In this document: piece after piece, positions 27,063 through 34,737 of the stretch | How positions within the stretch are numbered: the first letter of the stretch is position 1 | How the letters are laid out: the number at the start of each line of letters is the position of its first letter | DNA from: Geomobilibacter sp964431365 | GTDB taxonomy: Bacteria; Desulfobacterota; Desulfuromonadia; Geobacterales; DSM-12255 | Assembly (NCBI GenBank): GCA_964431365.1 | Contig: CAYSJJ010000012.1 | Span: 1-64,000, forward strand | Direction: 5' to 3' | DNA length: 64,000 bases | Made by a program: the position numbers and the translations under genes | Notes under the pieces: generated by a model | What the model saw: the letters and a program-made list of their open reading frames with translations, nothing else | Databases searched by the model: none | Told to the model about the DNA's origin: nothing

Positions 27063-27833
27063 TCACTTCCGCGGGCCTGATTCCCCGGCCGCGCCACCTG
27101 CTTCGCCATAGGCGCTGTGCAGCTTGACCGGTACCCCCCGGCGAAGCCGCAGGTTCAACATCTCGACCATCACCGAAAACGCCATGGCGAAATATATGTA
27201 CCCTTTGGGGATATGCATGTCAAAACCGTCGCCGATCAGTGCCACGCCGATCATGAGGAGAAAGCTGAGAGCCAGCATCTTGACGGTTGGATGCCGGTCG
27301 ACGAAGGCGCTTATCTTGCCGGAGAAGAGCATCATGAAGCCGACCGCCAGGACAACTGCCGCCACCATGACGGCAAGCTGGCGGGCCATCCCGAGAGCGG
27401 TAATGATAGAGTCCAGTGAGAAGACAATGTCCAGCAGCAGAATCTGAACGATGACTGCGCCGAACGTTGTGCCGGCGCGAGCCGCAGGCTCCCCTTCCTC
27501 CCCTTCCAGTCTGCCGTGAATCTCCATGGTGCTTTTCCAGATCAAAAACAGCCCGCCCGATATGAGGATGAGGTCGCGGCCGGAAATGTCATTGCCCAGC
27601 ACCGAAAAGAGGGGGGTGGTGAGCCCCATGAGCCAGGTAAGGGAAAAGAGGAGGGCGATCCGGATGAACATCGCCAGCCCGAGGCCGACGATCCGGGCCT
27701 TTTCCTGCTGCAGGACCGGGAGTTTGCCGGCCTGGATGGAGATGAAGATGATGTTGTCGATCCCCAGGACGATTTCCAGTGCGGTCAGGGTAATCAGTGC
27801 CAGCCAGATCTCCGGATCAGTCAGCCATGCCAT
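27063..27833 (-). CDS. TerC-family membrane metal transporter
   Basis: A 256-residue, seven-helix TerC protein. The paired acidic motifs ALEIVLGIDNIIF and LDIVFSLDSIITALGM are the family signature. TerC/Alx/MntX relatives export manganese. GGAGGAG sits 7 bp before the ATG. The gene lies behind a yybP-ykoY manganese riboswitch, which strongly supports a manganese efflux role. Confidence 0.92.
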   Translation of the reverse strand: MAWLTDPEIWLALITLTALEIVLGIDNIIFISIQAGKLPVLQQEKARIVGLGLAMFIRIALLFSLTWLMGLTTPLFSVLGNDISGRDLILISGGLFLIWKSTMEIHGRLEGEEGEPAARAGTTFGAVIVQILLLDIVFSLDSIITALGMARQLAVMVAAVVLAVGFMMLFSGKISAFVDRHPTVKMLALSFLLMIGVALIGDGFDMHIPKGYIYFAMAFSVMVEMLNLRLRRGVPVKLHSAYGEAGGAAGESGPRK

Positions 27834-27867
27834 GCGCGTCTCCTCCAGTGTGTGAAAATAGGGCCCC

Positions 27868-27919
27868 AATAAAAAAGACCTTTACCCTCAGCGTTAATGC
27901 GCCTCGGATAAAGGTCTTG
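27868..27919 (-). terminator. Rho-independent terminator controlled by the manganese riboswitch
   Basis: On the minus strand AAGACCTTTA pairs with TAAAGGTCTT and is followed by TTTTATT. Its 5' arm is the 3' strand of the riboswitch P1 helix, so aptamer and terminator are mutually exclusive. Confidence 0.85.
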
Positions 27920-28010
27920 CTGGCAGGATTCTGCTCCGGGTCCGGGCCTTGAGGGCCGTCTTGACGAAACCGGATCGGCCTTGTCGGTGGCCGATAGCTA
28001 CTCCCCTTTA
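27906..28010 (-). promoter_or_regulatory. yybP-ykoY (Mn2+) riboswitch
   Basis: The leader starts TAAAGGGGAGTAGC, the class hallmark, continues through a GC helix (ATCGGCC/GGCCGAT), GTTTCGTCA, and ends with CCAGCAAGACCTTTATCC. The AAAGG/CCTTT P1 pairing encloses the element. Manganese binding would stabilise P1 and prevent the overlapping terminator, switching the TerC gene on. Confidence 0.92.
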
Positions 28011-28019
28011 CGTTTTGTG

Positions 28020-28048
28020 ACTATAATTCCACTCTCCACCGATGTCAA
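28020..28048 (-). promoter_or_regulatory. sigma-70 promoter of the riboswitch-terC transcript
   Basis: TTGACA (28048-28043), 17-bp spacer and TATAGT (28025-28020). Transcription would start a few bases before the riboswitch. Confidence 0.82.
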
Positions 28049-28098
28049 GGCATCACTCCGGGAGGGACAGGGCGGCTGCGACCCTTTTGAACGACCGG

Positions 28099-29088
28099 TC
28101 AATGGGGAGGAGGGTCGGCCACCTTGGCCGTCGCCTCAGGCAGACCGTCGCCAACAGTTGCAACGAATTTTCCGAACAACTCTTCGCTGAACGCACCGAC
28201 AGATTCAACCCGCATGGCCTGGATGGCCTCGTCATGGGAGTTGGCAGTGTGGTAGGGGCGATCGGTTGTGAGCGAGCAATAGGCGTCGCAGATGGCAGCC
28301 AGTTGCGCGCTGCGGGGAATAGTGTCCCCTTTGAGGCCTGATGGATAGCCGGTGCCGTCGTACCTTTCGTGATGGTAGCGGACGATGGTCAGGGAGACCT
28401 CGTTGAATACACCGACATTCCTGAGGAAATCGAACCCCTTCTGCGGATGTTGCCTCACCTTGTGGAACTCCATGTCCGAGAGGGCATCGGGTTTTTCAAG
28501 AATCTCCCGGGAGATGAAGATCATGCCGAAATCGTGAAGCAGCGCGCCAACGCCGACATCGATCATTTCGTCATGGCCCAGTTGGAACAAGCGATCATGA
28601 ATGAGCATGGTCAGTGCGGCAACCTGGACGCTATGGACGAAGATGTAGTAATTGTTGGCGATTATGGCCTGAAAGGCCTTGAGTGCATCTTCCGAATTGG
28701 CAACGTATTCCATGAGATGTTGGACCAGGCTGCGGCAGCGGGCCAGATCGGCAACCTTTGCCGGGGTGTCCAGCACGTCGGTCACGAAATTGGCCGTCGT
28801 CTGGTAGAGGATGGTCCCCTTGGCGTTGCTGCTGATGTCCTCCCGACCGAGCAGATAGGTCAGGTTGTCCTCCAGGTATTCGGAGACGGTATCCATGTCG
28901 CCTGCACGCACATAGAGGAATTCGGCATTGGCCCTCTGCAGCCGCGCGCGGTCCAGTTCGGTGAATTTTCGGTCGTGGTTCTTGTACAGGATATAGTTGC
29001 CGTCGTGTTTGACGAACAACGCCACATCGGGAAAGTAGGCGGGGTTGATGCATTCGATCGTAATCGGTCGGAAATAGCGGTCTTTCAT
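28099..29088 (-). CDS. HD-GYP domain protein (putative cyclic-dinucleotide phosphodiesterase)
   Basis: A 329-residue cytosolic protein. The N-terminal 140 residues (ITIECINPAYFPDVALFVKH) match the domain often found in front of HD-GYP in this group. The HD-GYP domain is complete: HSVQVAALTM, GALLHDFGM, KVRQHPQKG and RYHHERYDGTGYP. It should hydrolyse c-di-GMP or cGAMP. That is notable because three GEMM-I riboswitches lie 19 kb away. The ATG at 29088 follows GGAAAGG. Confidence 0.9.
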   Translation of the reverse strand: MKDRYFRPITIECINPAYFPDVALFVKHDGNYILYKNHDRKFTELDRARLQRANAEFLYVRAGDMDTVSEYLEDNLTYLLGREDISSNAKGTILYQTTANFVTDVLDTPAKVADLARCRSLVQHLMEYVANSEDALKAFQAIIANNYYIFVHSVQVAALTMLIHDRLFQLGHDEMIDVGVGALLHDFGMIFISREILEKPDALSDMEFHKVRQHPQKGFDFLRNVGVFNEVSLTIVRYHHERYDGTGYPSGLKGDTIPRSAQLAAICDAYCSLTTDRPYHTANSHDEAIQAMRVESVGAFSEELFGKFVATVGDGLPEATAKVADPPPH

Positions 29089-29265
29089 GCTGCTGCCTTT
29101 CCACTCTCCAGCCAGAAGAGGAGACTCAGTCGCCGGTTCGCCCCGATCAAGCCGGAGATGATCCTCTTCGCCGCACCTGGAGGATAATACTGTCAAAAGC
29201 ATGCGTGGGAAACAGGTGACTATGATCCTATCGGAGGGGGAGGAGAAAAGTTTAGCCGCTGCCGG

Positions 29266-29880
29266 TCAGCGGGAAGGAAATGCCGAGGTATATGACACGT
29301 CAAAGGACCTTCCCCCCCGGGAAAACCGGACGCTTCGCTCCCTGATCTCGACAATCCGGGCACCGGCAATTTCGGCCCCTTCTCCCACCAGCGACCCGTT
29401 GACCACCGCGCGCCGGAGGCTTCGTTCGTCCTGCCAGGCTATGCCGGAGATGGTGATTCCCCTGTCCGCCGGCTCGGATGCTCCGGTCGTCTCCTCTCCG
29501 GCCATCACGTTACGCGGAGGTGGGGCCGGTGCTCCAGGCGGAACGATTGCCGCGGGAACCGGCCGGACCGGTTCCGCCGGGACCGAAGCCAACGGAGGCG
29601 GAGTCACCGGGGAGGCTGGCGTGACAACCGGCACCGTGGCTGCCTGTTCGGAAGGTTGCGGTAGGGGAGGGACCGGCTTTTCCCGCTTGATGAACAGGCC
29701 GGCACCGATGCCTGCCAGAAGCAGAACCGCTCCGGCAATGACGAGCATGGCAAGGTTCCTCGGTGCAGGGGGGTCGTCGCCACGCCGATGCAATACGGCC
29801 GGACGTATGTCCACCGTGCCGCCGTGGCGGCTCTTTCGCTCCTGTTCCATCTTTTTCAACGCGTCAAGTATCAGGCTCAT
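29266..29880 (-). CDS. gspB: GspB-like type II secretion assembly protein
   Basis: A 204-residue protein beginning MSLILDALKKMEQER, the GspB/ExeB cytoplasmic signature. One membrane helix (about 44-64), a Pro-rich periplasmic linker and a C-terminal domain (GITISGIAWQDERSLRRAVV) matching the GspB family follow. With GspA it helps assemble the type II secretin. It overlaps the upstream ATPase gene by 4 bp (ATGA). Confidence 0.88.
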   Translation of the reverse strand: MSLILDALKKMEQERKSRHGGTVDIRPAVLHRRGDDPPAPRNLAMLVIAGAVLLLAGIGAGLFIKREKPVPPLPQPSEQAATVPVVTPASPVTPPPLASVPAEPVRPVPAAIVPPGAPAPPPRNVMAGEETTGASEPADRGITISGIAWQDERSLRRAVVNGSLVGEGAEIAGARIVEIRERSVRFSRGGRSFDVSYTSAFPSR

Positions 29881-31523
29881 CGACTCTGCTCCGTCCGCTG
29901 GTCCGTGACCGCTGCCCCGTCGTGTTCCGGGTTGGTTCGTCGCTGCTGCAGCCCGGGGGGGAAAAAGCCCCCGGCCCGCCGGTAAAGGATGAGCAGGGTC
30001 CTCTCGCCAGGCTTTCCGTCGGGTTTCAGCCCTTCTGTCTGCTGAAACGTGCGGATCGCCTTGTCCGTTGCCAGGTCGAAGATGCCGGTTGCCGGTCCTC
30101 GGTAGTATCCTGCCCCCTTCAGCAGCTCCTGTAGGGGCTTGACGCCTTTTGCCCTGCTCCCTGCACGCAGCCGGGGGGAGATGTTGTGAAAGTTCTTCCA
30201 GAACAGCGTCGCATTCCCGGTCCAGATGGCGGCCAGTTCCGCTCTGGTAAGGGAGGTGCGGCCGTTGACCGCCGGGGCGACGGTGACGCTGTCACGGTCG
30301 ATGCCGACCAGGGCGAGGAACCGGTTGCCGCCGGCAGGGAGCGGAATCGACAGGAGCAGGGGCGTATCGATCCGGGCCAGGGCCTCCGGCGAGTCGGCCA
30401 CTTCCGTAAGTGTGAGACCCCGCTGGCGCACAAGGTCCGGGATATCCGCAGCTTCGTTGTCTGCTGCCGGCGGCACCTGCCATGCCCTGAGTATGGCGTT
30501 TACGGCTGCACGGTGGTTGTCGGCTTCGGGCGTGGCGCCGAGTCCGGCCAGGGCTGCCTCCCGTGATAACGGCACCCTGACCGGTTTGGATGCCACCGCA
30601 GCCGGCGTAACGGTACCGAACCGGGAAACGGCCACCGCCCCGGCCGCCAACACCGCCAGGGAGAAGAGGAGGGCTCGGATGGTGAAGCGGAGTCCCCATG
30701 CCGGCCGCCGGCCACCTTTGCGGATATCGGCAATGGCCAGGGACGCCATGGCCGGCGTAACCAGACGGGCCTCCCGCGTGTAGGCCAGCAGCAGCGCCCG
30801 GTCGCAGACGCCGTTGATCAGGCGGGGGACGCCTCCCGAGAAGCGGTAGATCCGCCGTACTGCACCGGATGCAAAGGTGAGCGGCTCCCGGCCGGCCGCC
30901 GCCACCGAGATCCGGTGCCTGATGTAGGCGCGGGTGTCGGCGAACTTCATCGGTTCCAGATGATAATGGACGGTGATCCGCTGGTCGAGCTGGCGCAGCT
31001 CGTCTCGTGCCAGGAGGGTGCGGAGCTCGGGCTGCCCCACCAGGACGATCTGGATCAGCTTGGCCTGCTCGGTTTCCAGGTTGGAGATGAGGCGGATCTG
31101 CTCCAGCACCTCTATGGGGAGGTTCTGGGCCTCGTCGATGACGAGGATCACGGCGCGGCCGGCGCGGTTTTCCTCCAGCAGAAAGTCATTGAGCGTTTCC
31201 AGGAGCTCGCGGGCTTCCATGCCGACGGCGGGAAGACGGAGTTCGCGGTTGATCGCCTGCAGGAGGCCGATGGGGGTGAGGGTGGGGTTGAAGATCAGGG
31301 CGGTGCGGTGCGTCTCCGGGTCCAACTGGTTGAGCAGGGTCCGGATGATGGTGGTCTTGCCCGTCCCGACCTCGCCGGAGAGCTCGATGAACCCGGCCCG
31401 TGTGTCGATGGCGTAGAGAAGGTGCCCCAACGCCTCCTGGTGCCTGGAACTGAGGAAGAGAAAATGCGGGTTCGGCGTGAGGGCGAACGGTGGTTCGCTG
31501 AAACCAAAATGTTCCCAGTACAT
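29877..31523 (-). CDS. gspA: GspA/ExeA-type AAA ATPase with peptidoglycan-binding domain
   Basis: A 548-residue protein. It has an AAA ATPase (Walker A GEVGTGKTT, Walker B VILVIDEAQNL), a membrane helix (about 283-302), a periplasmic C39-peptidase-like domain (LLLSIPLPAGGNRFLALVGID) and a C-terminal peptidoglycan-binding domain (LKGAGYYRGPATGIFD). ExeA uses this layout to remodel peptidoglycan for secretin assembly. It forms an operon with gspB; the other type II genes are not in the window. Confidence 0.9.
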   Translation of the reverse strand: MYWEHFGFSEPPFALTPNPHFLFLSSRHQEALGHLLYAIDTRAGFIELSGEVGTGKTTIIRTLLNQLDPETHRTALIFNPTLTPIGLLQAINRELRLPAVGMEARELLETLNDFLLEENRAGRAVILVIDEAQNLPIEVLEQIRLISNLETEQAKLIQIVLVGQPELRTLLARDELRQLDQRITVHYHLEPMKFADTRAYIRHRISVAAAGREPLTFASGAVRRIYRFSGGVPRLINGVCDRALLLAYTREARLVTPAMASLAIADIRKGGRRPAWGLRFTIRALLFSLAVLAAGAVAVSRFGTVTPAAVASKPVRVPLSREAALAGLGATPEADNHRAAVNAILRAWQVPPAADNEAADIPDLVRQRGLTLTEVADSPEALARIDTPLLLSIPLPAGGNRFLALVGIDRDSVTVAPAVNGRTSLTRAELAAIWTGNATLFWKNFHNISPRLRAGSRAKGVKPLQELLKGAGYYRGPATGIFDLATDKAIRTFQQTEGLKPDGKPGERTLLILYRRAGGFFPPGLQQRRTNPEHDGAAVTDQRTEQSR

Positions 31524-31567
31524 GGGTGGCCATTGTACCCGACAATGTGGAATGCGTGACCCGATTA

Positions 31568-31597
31568 GCTATAAGTTTTCATCCCGTGCCTTGTCAA
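31568..31597 (-). promoter_or_regulatory. sigma-70-type promoter of gspAB
   Basis: TTGACA (31597-31592), 18-bp spacer and TATAGC (31573-31568), 45 bp upstream of the gspA ATG. Confidence 0.6.
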
Positions 31598-31694
31598 GGG
31601 ATTAGTCGCCGACAACGGAGGGGATACGGACACTTGGGTGTTACGATTGTCTGTCCGGCGTGAACGGCCTGACCTAGGCCGTGATGCTGCCGCC

Positions 31695-32624
31695 TCACGT
31701 GAAGCCCGAGCCGGCCGTACAGGCGTAGCAATGGTCCCCCAGGGGGATGCCGGTGCCGGGGAGGGGGAGTTCGTGCATGTCCGAGACATGGCGACGTTCG
31801 CCACCGAGGGGGAGCCCGGCGGCCAGATTGAAATCGCAGTCGTAGATAAAGCCGTCCCAGTCCACGGCGATCTGCGAACGGCACATGAGGCCCGGAAGCG
31901 TACAGGGGTTGAAGCTGTCGGCGAGTTTCTGCGTGTAGGAGGCCAGGTTCCCGGACCGCTCCAGCCAGGAGAGAAAGCGGCCCAGCGGCACGTTGGCAAA
32001 GGTGAAGAGCGTGTTGAAGGTGATACCGTGCCTTCGCTCCAGGTCCTGGCGGAACTTGCGCTCCGTCTGGGCCTGGCCGGCCGGCAGGAACGCCCCGGCG
32101 GGATTGGCCACCAGGTTCAGTTCCAGTCCGCTCCCTTCCGTGCCATAGCCGAGCTCGTTCAACCGTGTCAGCATGTCGATGCTCGTCTCCCAGGCTCCGC
32201 TCCCTCGCTGGGCCTCGGTCTGCCCTGGGTTGGTGGCCGGCAGGGAGGCGACGATGACCGCCCCGATGTGGCGGTAGAGCTCCAGGAGCCGGTTGTCGGG
32301 CCGACTTCGCAGCGCCGCAAGGTTGGAGCGGACGATGAGGCGCGGCGTAAGAGGGGCCAATCCCTCCACGAGCGTTTCGATGCCCGGCACCAATTCCGGA
32401 GCCCCTCCGGTCAGGTCGATGGTTGCGAAACGGAAACGGCGCGCACAATCGATGACCGCTGCCATGGTCTCACTGCCCATGATCTCCCGGCGGGTCGGCC
32501 CCGCATCCAGATGGCAGTGGCGGCAGGCCAGGTCGCAGATCAGTCCCGCGTTGACCTGCAGGGTGGTGGTCTCTCCCTTGGTTAACGCCAGGCCGTGCTG
32601 TTCGAGGGTTTCGTTGAATTTCAC
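31695..32624 (-). CDS. arsS: ArsS-like radical SAM protein (arsenosugar pathway)
   Basis: A 309-residue radical SAM protein with the cluster motif CDLACRHCHLDAGPTRRE, the typical ArsS start, TGGAPELVPG, and the C-terminal family domain with several cysteines (FNPCTLPGLMC, DGFIYDCDFN, GDHCYAC). ArsS proteins act in arsenosugar/arsenolipid synthesis. It starts with GTG, 13 bp after the peroxidase-like gene. No arsenic methyltransferase lies beside it here. Confidence 0.85.
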   Translation of the reverse strand: MKFNETLEQHGLALTKGETTTLQVNAGLICDLACRHCHLDAGPTRREIMGSETMAAVIDCARRFRFATIDLTGGAPELVPGIETLVEGLAPLTPRLIVRSNLAALRSRPDNRLLELYRHIGAVIVASLPATNPGQTEAQRGSGAWETSIDMLTRLNELGYGTEGSGLELNLVANPAGAFLPAGQAQTERKFRQDLERRHGITFNTLFTFANVPLGRFLSWLERSGNLASYTQKLADSFNPCTLPGLMCRSQIAVDWDGFIYDCDFNLAAGLPLGGERRHVSDMHELPLPGTGIPLGDHCYACTAGSGFT

Positions 32625-32637
32625 GGGCTCGTGCCTG

Positions 32638-32970
32638 TCAGAGCGACAGCTTTTCGGCTATCTTGCGCATCTGCACCCCGTGCACCAGCGACGCACCGCC
32701 GCGGATGGCATTGACCACATGCACGGCCTCGGTCATCTCTTCCAGATTGGATCCTTTTTCCAGGGCGGCGCGGGTGTAGGCGTCGATGCAGTATGGGCAC
32801 TGCACGGCATGGGCAACGGCCAGGGCTATGAGCGCCTTTTCCCTCTCGGTCAACGCTCCCTCGCTAAAGACCGCACCGTAGTAATCGAAAAACTTCCGCG
32901 CCAGCTCCGGCGCGTCCTTGCCGATTTCACCGAACTTGGCGAGGTCGGCAGGGTCGTAGTAGGTTTCCAT
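32638..32970 (-). CDS. arsenosugar-associated peroxidase-like (AhpD/CMD-type) protein
   Basis: A 110-residue carboxymuconolactone decarboxylase/AhpD-fold protein. It has the redox CPYC in AVQCPYCIDAYTRAALEKG and ends RKIAEKLSL. It matches the small peroxidase-like protein that accompanies ArsS. Two ATGs lie side by side; the second (32970) is better spaced from GAGGGAGGG. It is co-directional with arsS. Confidence 0.85.
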   Translation of the reverse strand: METYYDPADLAKFGEIGKDAPELARKFFDYYGAVFSEGALTEREKALIALAVAHAVQCPYCIDAYTRAALEKGSNLEEMTEAVHVVNAIRGGASLVHGVQMRKIAEKLSL

Positions 32971-33097
32971 CATCCCTCCCTCAACTTCCTGATGTGGCAA
33001 CAAAAGACAGCGAACAAGCATGTCGGCGATGGCGGGCCAGTCGGTCGCCTGCGGGCCGGTTGCAGATGAACGACGAAGACGTCCCGACAGGTTCATT

Positions 33098-33135
33098 AAG
33101 CTATCGCATGTGACTGTCACTGTCAATATCACATG
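33098..33135 (-). promoter_or_regulatory. promoter with embedded palindromes upstream of the arsS pair
   Basis: On the minus strand TTGACA (33126-33121), 17-bp spacer and TAGCTT (33103-33098). The spacer contains the palindrome GTGACTGTCAC (33110-33120), and CATGTGA/TCACATG arms (33107-33113, 33129-33135) flank the -35 box. A repressor operator is likely by position. The remaining ~120 bp to the gene form the mRNA leader; nothing else was recognised in the intergenic region apart from the YeeE-side repeat. Confidence 0.55.
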
Positions 33136-33258
33136 GTTTGGTCCCAAGTATGCGCTACGCGGCTCACGCAGGGCAGACGCAGTCTCTGGCGGAAGGGTCG
33201 AGACGCCGCGCCCAAAGGCGATAAGGGGCTGTTATTCTTCCTCGACAAAGCTAATGAA

Positions 33259-33294
33259 ATGACTGTAATATGTTCGCGTTAGTATTTCAGTCAT
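33259..33294 (+). promoter_or_regulatory. inverted repeat over the yeeE start region
   Basis: ATGACTGTAATA (33259-33270) and TATTTCAGTCAT (33283-33294) are 12-bp arms with one mismatch, 12 bp apart. The left arm contains a possible -10 (TAATAT) and the right arm runs into the ATG at 33293. It looks like an operator for the YeeE/TusA genes. Confidence 0.5.
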
Positions 33295-34423
33295 GAGAAC
33301 GTATGCCATGATCGCCTCACCCGCCACATTGCTCTTCGTTATTGGTTTGCTGCTCGGCGGTATCGCCGGCTTTGTCATGCATCGGGCAGACTTCTGCATT
33401 GCCGGCATGTTCCGGGATCTCTTTCTGTTCAAGACCGTTGCCAAGCTGCGGTCGCTCATCCTGTACGTGGCAGTCGCACTCACCCTGTTCGAAATAGCCC
33501 GCCTCTGCGGCCTGCTGCCTCTCTACCCGTTTCCGGCGCTCGGCCCCGCTTCGGGAGCCGGCATCCTGGGTGGGATGCTCTTCGGCGTCGGCATGGTGCT
33601 GGCCGGTGGCTGCGTCGTTGGAACTCTCTACCGCATGGGCGCGGGAAGCCTCCTGAGCTTCGTGGCGTTCATCGGACTGGTCATCGGCAGCACCCTGTAC
33701 GCCGAATTCCACCCGGCCTGGAAGCGCCTTCTGACAGCAACAATCCTGTTTTCCGGAAAGGTCACACTCCCACAGTACCTTGACTGTTCACCCACCCCCC
33801 TGGTTGCCAGCACGGTTGCCCTCCTTGGCGCTCTGGTGGCGTACTGGGCACGACGGGGGGAGATGACGCGCAGACTCTACGCCAGGGGCGCCCTGCAGCT
33901 CTGGCAGGCAGCGCTTATCCTTGCCTGTGTCAGCCTCGCCTCATACCTGCTGATCGGGATGCCGCTCGGGATAACGACTGCCTATGCCAAAATGGGTGCG
34001 GCGGTCGAAACTGCACTCTTCCCGGGGCACGTTGCGACACTCGCCTTTTTTGCTGCCAAGCCGCTCTCCTACACGAACCCGCTGACCGGCTATCGCCTGA
34101 CCGGCGGGGCCGGCCCGGTTTGGGACGGGATAGCCATCATTCAATTTCCGTTGATTATCGGCATTCTGCTGGGGGGGGCGCTCTCCGCTCTGCGGCTCGG
34201 CGAATTCGCCCCCACTCTTGCGGTCCCCTGGCGGCAGTATGTGTCGGCCATGGCCGGGGGGATTCTCATGGGTCTGGCTTCGCGCATGGCGCCGGCCTGC
34301 AATGTCTGGCATCTCCTGGGCGGTCTGCCGGTTTTGGCCTTTACGAGCGTCGTCTTCCTGGTGGGGATGCTTCCAGGGGCATGGCTCGGGAGTTGCATCT
34401 TGTCGAAATGGGTCGTCCGGTAG
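33293..34423 (+). CDS. YeeE/YedE-family thiosulfate-type transporter
   Basis: A 376-residue polytopic membrane protein of the sulf_transp (DUF395) family. The three functional cysteine contexts are present: HRADFCIAGMFRD, LAGGCVVGTLYRMGAG and MAPACNVWHLLGG. In characterised YeeE these line the thiosulfate path. The TusA-like gene 60 bp downstream matches the usual YeeE-YeeD pairing. No strong ribosome site precedes the ATG at 33293; MIASP at 33308 is an alternative. Selenium or other sulfur species are possible substrates. Confidence 0.87.
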   Translation: MRTYAMIASPATLLFVIGLLLGGIAGFVMHRADFCIAGMFRDLFLFKTVAKLRSLILYVAVALTLFEIARLCGLLPLYPFPALGPASGAGILGGMLFGVGMVLAGGCVVGTLYRMGAGSLLSFVAFIGLVIGSTLYAEFHPAWKRLLTATILFSGKVTLPQYLDCSPTPLVASTVALLGALVAYWARRGEMTRRLYARGALQLWQAALILACVSLASYLLIGMPLGITTAYAKMGAAVETALFPGHVATLAFFAAKPLSYTNPLTGYRLTGGAGPVWDGIAIIQFPLIIGILLGGALSALRLGEFAPTLAVPWRQYVSAMAGGILMGLASRMAPACNVWHLLGGLPVLAFTSVVFLVGMLPGAWLGSCILSKWVVR

Positions 34424-34482
34424 GATGAAATCCAGCCGACACCCCATGTTCTCCCTCTCTGCGAGAGGCAATGAGGTTCCCC

Positions 34483-34737
34483 ATGACAACAGCTTCGCAT
34501 AGCGTCATCGAATATGACATCCGGGGGCAGATCTGCCCGGCCACCCTGCTCATTGCGCTCCGGGAGGTGAACAGCCACGCTGCAGCCCTGAAAAACGGCG
34601 ACGTGGATCTCATCTTTCTGACCACCAATCGCGACTCGATCCACACTATTCCGGAATCGGTGGAGAATATGGGGTTCAGCGTCGATGTCATTGCGGAGAG
34701 TGGATACTACGTCATCAAGGTTTCTGCCCATGCCTGA
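34483..34737 (+). CDS. TusA/SirA/YeeD-like sulfur-carrier protein
   Basis: An 84-residue TusA-fold protein. The catalytic cysteine sits in DIRGQICPATLL; the second proline of the usual CPxP motif is replaced (CPAT). The partner YeeE is immediately upstream. GAGGT precedes the ATG at 34483. The stop overlaps the start of the kinase gene by 8 bp. It probably relays sulfane sulfur from the transporter. Confidence 0.87.
   Translation: MTTASHSVIEYDIRGQICPATLLIALREVNSHAAALKNGDVDLIFLTTNRDSIHTIPESVENMGFSVDVIAESGYYVIKVSAHA

Noticed and set aside
33107..33135. CRP/FNR-type site from the TGTGA...TCACA arms
   Set aside because: The arms are 15 bp apart instead of about 6, so the standard dimer site is not formed.
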